Source of the DNA: DATLFI01 sp035524895
GTDB taxonomy: Bacteria; Acidobacteriota; Thermoanaerobaculia; Multivoradales; Multivoraceae
NCBI GenBank assembly: GCA_035524895.1
Contig: DATLFI010000372.1
Span: 1 to 6,328 of the forward strand
Direction of reading: 5' to 3'
DNA length: 6,328 bases
How positions within the stretch are numbered: position 1 is the first letter of the stretch; every line of letters starts with the position of its first letter. Positions 1-6,328 of this stretch are shown here, piece after piece. The translations under genes were made by a program, and so were the position numbers. The notes beneath the pieces were generated by a model. It was not told where the DNA came from. It did not search any database and was given only the letters and a program-made list of their open reading frames with translations.

Positions 1-1
1 G

Positions 2-304
2 GTGGGGTTGTCGCTGCATCTCAGTGCGTTTGACCGCCTCCGGAAGGTGCTGATCCCGTCTCTCATCCCGGGGATCCTGCTCGGCGTGCGAATCGCCCTG
101 CCCACCGTGCTGATCATCACCTTCCTGGTCGAAATCGTGACTCAGGTACCGGGCATTGGGGGGGCGATCTCCCATGCACAAGCCCGCTTCGACACCGCCA
201 CCGTGTTCGGGCTGATCGCACTCGGCGGAATCATGGGTCTTCTGGTCAACATCGTGGTTGCCGCGCTTGAGGGCTATCTCCTGAGGTATCGGCCATCGTC
301 CTAA
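2..304 (+). CDS. ABC transporter permease, SsuC/TauC type, C-terminal fragment
   Basis: This is the last 100 residues of an inner-membrane permease of the nitrate/sulfonate/taurine ABC importer class; the rest lies before the window. The N-terminal part (AFDRLRKVLIPSLIPGILLGVR) matches the EAA cytoplasmic loop that docks on the ATPase, with its typical P-x-L-P-x-x-x-x-G-x-R pattern. Two hydrophobic membrane segments follow, at about residues 27-48 and 66-92, and a short basic tail (YLLRYRPSS) ends the protein. The first GTG in the window is an internal codon, not a start. The stop is only 15-30 bases before the possible starts of the ureohydrolase gene, so the two genes are probably co-transcribed. 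This suggests that the transporter brings in the substrate of that enzyme or a related compound. Members of this family carry sulfonates, nitrate, riboflavin or pyrimidine precursors, guanidino compounds and others, so the substrate cannot be read from this fragment. Confidence 0.85.
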   Translation: MGLSLHLSAFDRLRKVLIPSLIPGILLGVRIALPTVLIITFLVEIVTQVPGIGGAISHAQARFDTATVFGLIALGGIMGLLVNIVVAALEGYLLRYRPSS

Positions 305-321
305 CTGCTGATCTAGAACGT

Positions 322-327
322 GAGGAG
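322..327 (+). promoter_or_regulatory. Ribosome binding site that decides the ureohydrolase start
   Basis: GAGGAG lies 7 bases before a TTG codon at 335. The GTG at 320 has no purine-rich sequence before it and overlaps this motif. The GTG at 347 sits about 19 bases downstream, which is too far. TTG 335 is therefore the best-supported start, although this rests on spacing alone. Confidence 0.5.
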
Positions 328-334
328 AGCCGGA

Positions 335-1321
335 TTGTCCCCGACCGTGAATCGAGCAATTGAGCCAGGCTACGCAGGCCTAGCTACGTTCTGCAAGACC
401 CCGCTGGCGCTGTCGGCAGCGGAGCTGACTGGCGCCGACGCAGTGATAGTCGGTGTGCCCACGGACGGTCGTGTAACCAACCGACCGGGGGCACGCTTCG
501 GTCCGCGGGCAATTCGGACGTCGTGTCCGGGCTCGTCGTCCACCCGGCCGCACGTGATCTCAGGGGTTGATCCCCTCGTCGATCTCGTCGTTGTCGACTA
601 TGGAGACGTCGAGCCGAAGCCGGCCGACCTGGACGGACAGGTCGCACTGGTACGCGAGCGCGTGGGCGACGTACTTGACGCTGGGGCGGTGCCGATCGTT
701 CTCGGCGGCGACCATTCGCTCGCCTACGCCACCGTCGGCGCCGTGAGCGACCGGCTCGGCGTCGACGGCTTCTGCATGGTCCAACTGGATACCCATGCAG
801 ACACTGGAGAAGTCTTCGGCGGCCGGCTTACACACGGGACGCCTATCCGGATGTTGATCGAGGAGGGCAGCCTGTCCGGGTCACGGCTTTGGCAGGTGGG
901 GCTCCGGGGGTACTGGCCCGCCGCCGACGTCTTCGACTGGATGCGCTCCAAGGGCCTCCGCTTTTACACCATGGACGACGTCGAGCAACATGGGATCGAC
1001 GCGGTCATCGCTCCGATTGTTTCGGAGATCCGCTCGCTCGAATGTCCGGTCTACCTCTCCGTGGACATCGACGTCCTGGATCCGGCGTTCGCACCGGGCA
1101 CGGGCACCCCCGAGCCGGGAGGGCTCACGACAAGGGAGCTCTTTCGTGCGATTCGCGAGCTTGCGTCCTCGCTACCGGTAGTCGGTATGGAGGTCGTCGA
1201 GGTTGCTCCGCCCTACGACCACGCGGACATCACCGCCCTGGCGGCACATCGATGTGTACTCGAAACCCTGACCGGCATCGCCACTCGCCGTTCGGGTGCG
1301 AGCGCGTCGCAGTCCCCGTAA
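335..1321 (+). CDS. Arginase/agmatinase-family ureohydrolase
   Basis: This is a cytoplasmic binuclear-metal hydrolase that removes urea from a guanidino compound (agmatine, guanidinobutyrate, guanidinopropionate, arginine or guanidine itself in different members). From TTG 335 the protein has 328 residues, close to the usual 300-330. The family blocks appear in order: GARFGPRAIR (about 52-61), VVDYGDV (86-92), GGDHS (124-128, His ligand), LDTHAD (151-156, Asp-His-Asp ligands), THGTP (166-170), SVDIDVLDP (242-250, two Asp ligands) and GMEVVEVAPPYD (284-295). All expected metal ligands are present, so the enzyme is probably active. The usual second block reads D-T-H-A-D rather than the commoner D-A-H-x-D, a tolerated variant. 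The gene follows the permease gene closely. Downstream amidase and amine oxidase remnants fit nitrogen scavenging from guanidino compounds or polyamines. The substrate is not decided by the sequence, so I give no symbol. A longer start at GTG 320 is possible. Confidence 0.9.
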   Translation: MSPTVNRAIEPGYAGLATFCKTPLALSAAELTGADAVIVGVPTDGRVTNRPGARFGPRAIRTSCPGSSSTRPHVISGVDPLVDLVVVDYGDVEPKPADLDGQVALVRERVGDVLDAGAVPIVLGGDHSLAYATVGAVSDRLGVDGFCMVQLDTHADTGEVFGGRLTHGTPIRMLIEEGSLSGSRLWQVGLRGYWPAADVFDWMRSKGLRFYTMDDVEQHGIDAVIAPIVSEIRSLECPVYLSVDIDVLDPAFAPGTGTPEPGGLTTRELFRAIRELASSLPVVGMEVVEVAPPYDHADITALAAHRCVLETLTGIATRRSGASASQSP

Positions 1322-1431
1322 CCGCGGCTGCGCCAGTCCCGTCCGGAGTGTCCCACTCGCGGTTCGGCCTCGGGGTCCCCGCTCATCCGCCCGCCCCTCG
1401 TCGCCGCACACGCGGTTTCGCTCTCAGCGCT
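1322..1431 (+). other. Non-coding or eroded spacer
   Basis: These 110 bases between the ureohydrolase stop and the first recognisable isochorismatase codons show no convincing protein similarity in any frame. An intact isochorismatase-family gene would have its N-terminal half here, with the catalytic Asp and Lys. That half is missing, so the left deletion end point of the remnant lies in or near this spacer. Confidence 0.4.
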
Positions 1432-1789
1432 CAAGGCGATGCGTACGTCGACGACCACTGGCCGTCCCCGAAACTGATGCCGAGCGCGTTCTTCGGCACC
1501 ACGCTTTCGTCCTACCTCGTGAACCTCGCGGCCGACACGATCCTCGTGTGCGGCGCGACCACGAGCGGGTGCGTGCGTGCCACAGTGGTCGACGCGTTCT
1601 CGCGCAACTATCGCGTGATCGTCGTGGAGGAGGGTACCTTCGACCGCGGGCAGGCGTCCCACGGATCAACCTGTTCGACATGGACATGAAGTATGCCGAC
1701 GTGGTCGCTCTGGACGAAGTGATCGGGTACGTCGAATCACTGACGACCGGGCTCTTCGACGAGCAGATGCCGGCCCTCGAGCAGCACCA
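1432..1789 (+). pseudogene. Isochorismatase-family (N-carbamoylsarcosine amidase-like) remnant
   Basis: Only the C-terminal half of a cysteine hydrolase is left. The first frame carries PSAFFGTTLSSYL, then DTILVCGATTSGC (nucleophile Cys codon at 1570-1572), then VRATVVDAFSRNYRVIVVEE. This is the signature of the N-carbamoylsarcosine amidase-like branch, which hydrolyses carbamoyl or amide C-N bonds. Near position 1663 the similarity jumps frame: after ...QASH it continues one frame over as INLFDMDMKYADVVALDEV. The normal H-E-x-N-L-F-D reading is restored by adding one base, so one base has been lost. The N-terminal half with the catalytic Asp and Lys is absent, and no start or ribosome binding site is seen. 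The right end merges at about 1787 with the opposing amine oxidase remnant. The reading continues to a TGA at 1887-1889, but the residues after about 1790 are antisense amine oxidase. It is almost surely non-functional. Confidence 0.8.
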
Positions 1790-2752
1790 CGTCAGTCCTT
1801 CGGGCGTCTCTGCCTCGGACCGGGCGAACATGAGGCCTTGGAAACCCGACGCCATGCACAGAGATGGTGGTACGGATCCAAGCAGTTGAACCCACAGCTT
1901 GAAGCCGCCGGCGGGGGCACCCTCCTCTAAGCCGGCCGCCTTGTCCTGCGAAAGAGTCGGAGTGAACTCGAGCTCGCGGAGCACATTTAGGGGAAGCGCC
2001 ACGATGCACGTCCGCGCACGCACCTCCTCGCCAGCGTGCGTCTTGACTCGCACTGCGTTCTCGACCTGCTCAATTGCACGTACATGCCACCGAAGCCGGA
2101 TCTCCGGGCGGCCGTCGTTATTGATCGCGTCGATCAGCGAACTGGTGCCCATCGCCACCTTGAACCCAGCACAGGCGTCGTTGAAGTGCCGCCAGTTCCC
2201 TCCGGCGAGTGAGACCAAGTGCAATGCATGGGTGAGAGCCCCGTCCTCGCACGGGCGATTGCAGTTGACGGACCAGAACCCGTGCACCGCTTCCTTGACC
2301 TCATTGGGGACCGACAGCGCGGACACTCCATCCGCCATCGTCAAGTGGTCAATGCTCTTCGCAAGTGACTTCGAGAAACCGTCAATAGGGCTGCGGGAAT
2401 AGCCTGAGCGCCTCAGCCGTGTACTCGTCCAGCGCATCCGCGATGAACGACCGCAGCGATGTGAGGTCGCCATCATGCCGAACACCGCCAGCGATCCAGA
2501 CCGCCTGTTCGATAGGCCGACGGGGGACGACGGCGAGCCCATATCGAGTCAGTTCGCTCCAGATATGCGGTTGAGTCCAGTGGACGAACGTCCCCCCTAC
2601 ATCGAGTCTGCGGCCGAAGCGCTGCGTCGTCCAAGCGCGCCACCAATACGTTCGCGTGCCTCCGTCACCACGACGCTGTTACCGGCGTGCCGGAGCTCTC
2701 GCGCAGCGACGAGCCCCGCGAGCCCACCCCCGACAACCACTGGGTCGTACAT
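1787..2752 (-). pseudogene. Flavin-containing amine oxidase remnant
   Basis: This is a broken gene for an FAD-dependent amine oxidase of the monoamine/polyamine oxidase superfamily, which oxidises amines to aldehydes, ammonia and peroxide. It starts at ATG 2752-2750 with AGGAGG at 2769-2764. Segment 1 reads MYDPVVVGGGLAGLVAAREL, then VVVTEARERIGG, which is the Rossmann FAD-binding start. At about 2638 one base is missing. Segment 2 then reads GRAWTTQRFGRRLDVGG, then TFVHWTQPHIWSELTRYGL, and runs to LRLFPQPY. At about 2384-2386 one extra base brings a TGA into that frame. Segment 3 continues as DGFSKSLAKSIDHL, then GFWSVN, then CIVALPLNVLRELEFTP, then GFKLWVQLLG, and ends near ETPEGLTW (about 1787). 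The C-terminal third, including the final FAD/substrate-binding block, is missing, and the sequence runs directly into antisense isochorismatase sequence. Two frameshifts and a truncation make it non-functional. Single-base sequencing errors could explain the frameshifts but not the truncation. Confidence 0.85.
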
Positions 2753-2885
2753 ATCTCGCCTCGCCTCCTACTGGACGCTCCGAGCCAGCGTCAGCTATGG
2801 GACGGCGAGGCGCAGGCCCTGGTGCAGCGAACCGCTAGACGATTGATTCCTAATTGGCCGGTGCGGCCAGGGACCGAGGGTTGAG

Positions 2886-2913
2886 CGCCGAAGTCGGCGT
2901 TGCTGAAGCAACG
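2886..2913 (+). other. Two tandem perfect palindromes in the IS982 leader
   Basis: CGCCGA-AG-TCGGCG (2886-2899) is followed by CGTTGCT-GA-AGCAACG (2898-2913). The two share two bases and end 7 bases before the AGGAGG that serves the transposase. As RNA they could form one of two competing hairpins just ahead of the ribosome binding site. A role in limiting transposase translation from outside transcripts is conceivable, but it is an inference. Confidence 0.5.
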
Positions 2914-2932
2914 TCGACCGAGGAGGGTCGCG

Positions 2933-3805
2933 ATGCACGCCGACCTCGACGCTCTCTTGACGGCTGTTTACGTGCTCGTCGATGATCTCCTGCCGCGCGG
3001 ACGGCAGGGTCGTGGCCGCCGGCCGCGGATCAGCGAGAGCGAGTTGATCTGTCTCGCGGTGGCGCAGGTGCTGCTCGATTGCCCGAACGAGCGGCGCTTC
3101 CTGCGTCTGGCGAAGCGGCGGCTCGGGCACCTGTTCCCCTACATCCCTGGCCAGTCGGGCTTCAACACACGGCTGCGGCAGCTGGCACCGCAGCTGCTCG
3201 AGGCGATCACCCTGTTGGCCAGGCTGTCGCCGTCGTTTTGCGACAGGCTGCGGCTGCTCGACTCGACGCCCGTGCCGTGCGCGGCCTCGCGCGAGACCGT
3301 GCGCCGCTCCGCCCTCGCCGGCCACGGCGGCTACGGCTACTGCCGCTCGCACAGCCGCTGGTTCTGGGGCTTCCGGCTCTACCTGCTCTGCACGCCGGAC
3401 GGGCTACCGGTCGGGTTCGAGCTCGCCGCCGCCAACGCGCCCGAGCGAGTCGTTGCCGCCGAGCTGCTCGAGCGCGTGCTCGAGCCCGGCCAGACCGTGA
3501 TCTGCGACAAAGGCTTCGCCGGCGCCGAGTTCGAGCAGCTCGTCACCTCGCTCGGCGGCACGCTCATCCGGCCCGACCGCCGCGACGAACCACCGCGCTT
3601 CGGCTCGCTCGGCCGCATCCGCCAATGGATCGAATCGACCTTCGACACGCTCAAAGACCAGCTCTCCCTCGAACGCCACGGCGGCCGCACCCTCACCGGC
3701 CTCGTCAGCCGCATCGCCAGACGACTGCTCGCCCTCAGCGCCGCCCTCCTCCACAACTGGCTCACCGACAACCCCGGCCGCAGCCTCACCGCCTACGACC
3801 ACTAA
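2933..3805 (+). CDS. IS982-family DDE transposase
   Basis: This 290-residue transposase catalyses cut-and-paste movement of its own element by a DDE/RNase H-like mechanism. The start is ATG 2933 because AGGAGG (2921-2926) lies 6 bases before it; an upstream in-frame TTG at 2900 has no such site. Visible parts are a helical N-terminal region (MHADLDALLTAVYVLVDDLL), the IS982-typical HLFPYIPGQSGFNTRLRQL (about 66-84), then LLDSTPVPC (first Asp about 110), GYGYCRSHSRWFWGFRLYLL (133-152), VICDKGF (second Asp about 192) and QWIESTFDTLKDQLSLERHG (Glu about 234). The spacing and length fit the family, and no interruption is seen. The TAA stop (3803-3805) is also the target duplication of the nested IS5 element, so that insertion left the protein unchanged. 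The gene is probably functional. Codon use is strongly GC-biased, like the GH15 gene and unlike the decayed region to its left. Confidence 0.88.
   Translation: MHADLDALLTAVYVLVDDLLPRGRQGRGRRPRISESELICLAVAQVLLDCPNERRFLRLAKRRLGHLFPYIPGQSGFNTRLRQLAPQLLEAITLLARLSPSFCDRLRLLDSTPVPCAASRETVRRSALAGHGGYGYCRSHSRWFWGFRLYLLCTPDGLPVGFELAAANAPERVVAAELLERVLEPGQTVICDKGFAGAEFEQLVTSLGGTLIRPDRRDEPPRFGSLGRIRQWIESTFDTLKDQLSLERHGGRTLTGLVSRIARRLLALSAALLHNWLTDNPGRSLTAYDH
3803..3805 (+). repeat. Target site duplication TAA, left copy
   Basis: TAA directly precedes the left inverted repeat of the IS5 element and matches 4749-4751 after the right repeat. A 3-bp TNA duplication is typical of the IS1031 group of the IS5 family. 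This copy doubles as the IS982 transposase stop codon. Confidence 0.8.
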
Positions 3806-3817
3806 GTGACTATCTCA
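3806..3817 (+). repeat. IS5 left terminal inverted repeat
   Basis: GTGACTATCTCA is the exact reverse complement of 4737-4748. The match continues for two of the next three bases. Confidence 0.9.
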
Positions 3818-3885
3818 AAAGAGGAGATCGGCTCCCGTGCTGGAACCGGGGGCTGTTGCAGTAGTTCGAGCGAAGGGAGGCGTGA

Positions 3886-4739
3886 GTGCCTCGAGCGAAG
3901 AACGTTGCAGCGGCTCCCCAGGAGACGATCTGGGAGGTCCCGGACGAGCTGTGGGAGCGATTCGAACCGATCCTGGCAAACCACTATCCGCCCGCTCCGA
4001 CCGGCCGTCCTCGAGCCGATCTGCGCCGTGTCCTGAACGGCGTCATCTTCCGGATGCGCTCCGGCTGCCAGTGGAACCGGCTGCCGGAGCGTTTCGGCGA
4101 CGACTCGACCGTGCACCGCTGGTTCCAGCGCTGGGTCGAGGACGGCGTGTTCGAGGAGCTGTGGGCGATCCTGCTGAGCGAGTGCGAGGAGCTGGGGGCG
4201 CTCGACTGGCGCTGGCAGGCCGCCGACGGCTGCATGGGCAAGGCCCGCTTCGGGGGCGTAAAAAGGGGCCCAACCCTACTGATAGAGCCAAACCTGGCAC
4301 CAAGAAGAGCCTGATCGTCGAGCGCAGCGGTGGGCCGCTCGGGCTCGAGATCGAAGGCGCCAACATCCACGACACGAGGCTGCTCGGCGCAACCATCGAC
4401 GCGATCGTCGTTGCCCGCCCCGACCCCGGTGACTGCCCCCAGCACCTCTGCCTCGACAAGGCCTACGACAACCCCACCGGCCGCGCGGCCGCCGCGGCCG
4501 GCGGCTACATCCCCCACATCCGCCGCATCGGCGAGGAGAAGCTCGACCAGCAAGGCGAGCGGCGGCACCCGGCCCGCCGCTGGGTAGTCGAGCGCACGCT
4601 CGCCTGGCTGCAGAAGTGCCGGGCGATCCTGATCCGCTACGACAAGAAGGCGACCAACTACCGCGGGCTCCTCCAACTCGCCTGCGCGCTCCTCTGGTAC
4701 AGACGCCTCCACCGGATCAAGGAGGTGCAGGCGTTCTGA
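3886..4739 (+). CDS. IS5-family transposase, made by -1 frameshift
   Basis: This is a DDE transposase encoded in two overlapping frames. The first frame starts at GTG 3886, 5 bases after GGGAGG (3875-3880), and ends at TGA 4312-4314 (142 residues). It carries the helical N-terminal domain seen in IS5/IS1031 proteins (WEVPDELWERFEPIL, GVIFRMRSGCQWNRLPERFG) and the first catalytic Asp in QAADGCMGKARFGG (about 114). The second frame supplies KKGPNPTDRAKPGTKKSLIV, then LCLDKAYDN (second Asp about 191), then WVVERTLAWLQKCRAILIRY (Glu about 236), ending at TGA 4737-4739. Slipping back one base at AAAAAGGGG (4260-4268) gives one product of about 284 residues with all three catalytic residues. Such frameshifting is known in IS5-family elements. 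A chance mutation is the alternative, but the slippery run sits exactly at the change of frame. Both halves are otherwise uninterrupted. Confidence 0.85.
4260..4268 (+). other. Putative -1 ribosomal frameshift site
   Basis: AAAAAGGGG is read GTA-AAA-AGG in the first frame and CGT-AAA-AAG in the second. A Lys tRNA on AAA can slip back one base and still pair fully. Similarity moves from the first to the second frame exactly here (FGG-VK to KKGPNPTD). It is not a canonical X-XXY-YYZ heptamer, so efficiency is uncertain. Confidence 0.65.
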
Positions 4740-4748
4740 GATAGTCAC
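4737..4748 (+). repeat. IS5 right terminal inverted repeat
   Basis: TGAGATAGTCAC is the exact reverse complement of 3806-3817. Its first three bases are the transposase stop codon. Confidence 0.9.
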
Positions 4749-4751
4749 TAA
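4749..4751 (+). repeat. Target site duplication TAA, right copy
   Basis: TAA directly follows the right inverted repeat of the IS5 element and matches 3803-3805. Confidence 0.8.
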
Positions 4752-4818
4752 GTGGTCGCCGCCGCAAATACGGCCGGGCCGCCCGGCTGCAAAGCGGCGC
4801 CACGGGGTGTCCTCGGTC

Positions 4819-4846
4819 GCCCCCGTATCGCAGAGGATACGGGGGC
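4819..4846. terminator. Strong hairpin, possible bidirectional terminator
   Basis: GCCCCCGTATC (4819-4829) and GATACGGGGGC (4836-4846) form a perfect 11-bp stem with the 6-base loop GCAGAG. It lies between the converging IS5 transposase and GH15 genes, so it could end transcription from both sides. Neither side has a clear T-run directly after the stem, so intrinsic termination is not assured. It is also the centre of the larger palindrome. Confidence 0.45.
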
Positions 4847-4913
4847 TCCCTGCGTCCTACCCTGGCTTGCTTTTCGCTCGGGCGACCTCGACCGTACTTA
4901 CGGCGGAGACCAC

Positions 4914-6328
<1,415 letters not shown>

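Larger units (their letters stand above)
2850..3806 (+). mobile_element. IS982-family insertion sequence (ends provisional)
   Basis: This is an element of about 957 bp with a single transposase gene filling its right side. The proposed left end is CTAATTGGCCG (2850-2860). The proposed right end, read on the minus strand from 3806, is CTTAGTGGTCG (3806-3796). They match at 8 of 11 positions in inverted orientation, and the resulting length is normal for IS982-family elements (roughly 1 kb). The match is short and imperfect, and I see no clear target duplication. A second model puts the right end at about 4917, beyond the nested IS5 copy, giving about 1.13 kb without the IS5. The element sits about 100 bases upstream of the amine oxidase remnant, in the opposite orientation, and probably cut that gene off from its promoter. 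Confidence 0.55.
3806..4748 (+). mobile_element. Complete IS5-family insertion sequence, 943 bp
   Basis: The element is bounded by perfect 12-bp inverted repeats (GTGACTATCTCA at 3806-3817, TGAGATAGTCAC at 4737-4748; 14 of 15 bases if extended inward) and flanked by TAA on both sides. It contains one transposase gene in two frames, whose TGA stop (4737-4739) lies inside the right inverted repeat. Removing it with one TAA restores CGACCACTAAGTGGTCG, a palindrome around the TAA. The intact ends and duplication suggest a recent insertion. The TNA target and the size point to the IS1031 or IS427-like groups. Confidence 0.9.

Noticed and set aside
889..1689. A 266-codon plus-strand open frame as one gene
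   Set aside because: Its first half is an out-of-frame reading of the intact ureohydrolase gene. Only the part after about 1432 resembles a protein family.
1424..2542. A 372-codon open frame on the minus strand as one intact gene
   Set aside because: Only its middle (about 1787-2385) is amine oxidase. Its start is the out-of-frame shadow of the upstream amine oxidase segment, and its end is antisense to the isochorismatase remnant.
2795..3352. A minus-strand frame over the IS982 transposase that might be a gene truncated upstream of the amine oxidase
   Set aside because: Its protein is low-complexity and antisense to a clear transposase. The part outside the IS (2795-2849) is too short to recognise.
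3837..3886. An upstream start for the second IS5 frame as an independent protein
   Set aside because: Before the slippery run that frame reads as Arg/Gly/Ala-rich shadow sequence. The transposase N-terminus is clearly in the other frame from GTG 3886.

Overview
The window is GC-rich, uses GTG/TTG starts and has purine-rich ribosome binding sites. Its gene content (GH15 glucoamylase/trehalase-like enzyme, IS982 and IS5 transposases, SsuC/TauC-type permease) suggests a high-GC actinobacterium. That assignment is an inference from style and gene content; no rRNA or other taxonomic marker is present.

Layout. (1) Positions 1-1321 (+): the 3' end of an ABC transporter permease gene, then an arginase/agmatinase-family ureohydrolase that looks intact and probably shares its operon. 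(2) Positions 1322-2752: a decayed segment. It holds a 5'-truncated, frameshifted isochorismatase-family gene (N-carbamoylsarcosine amidase-like, +) joined tail to tail with a 3'-truncated, twice-frameshifted FAD amine oxidase gene (-). (3) Positions about 2850-4917: a mobile-element cluster. An IS982-family element with an intact transposase has an IS5-family element nested exactly at its transposase stop codon. The IS5 copy is complete, with 12-bp perfect terminal inverted repeats, a 3-bp TAA target duplication and a -1 frameshift transposase. A 170-bp imperfect palindrome resembling a MITE follows. (4) Positions 4914-6328 (-): the C-terminal three quarters or so of a GH15 enzyme, running off the right edge.

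How it fits together. Transporter, ureohydrolase, carbamoyl-amide hydrolase and amine oxidase read as the remains of an uptake and catabolism cluster for a guanidino or amine nitrogen source. Only the transporter and ureohydrolase part still looks functional. The IS elements separate this remnant from an unrelated carbohydrate gene. I see no CRISPR array, tRNA, rRNA or recognisable riboswitch. I do not see a new multi-gene system. The most unusual structures are the nested insertion into a palindromic stop-codon site and the long palindrome beside it.
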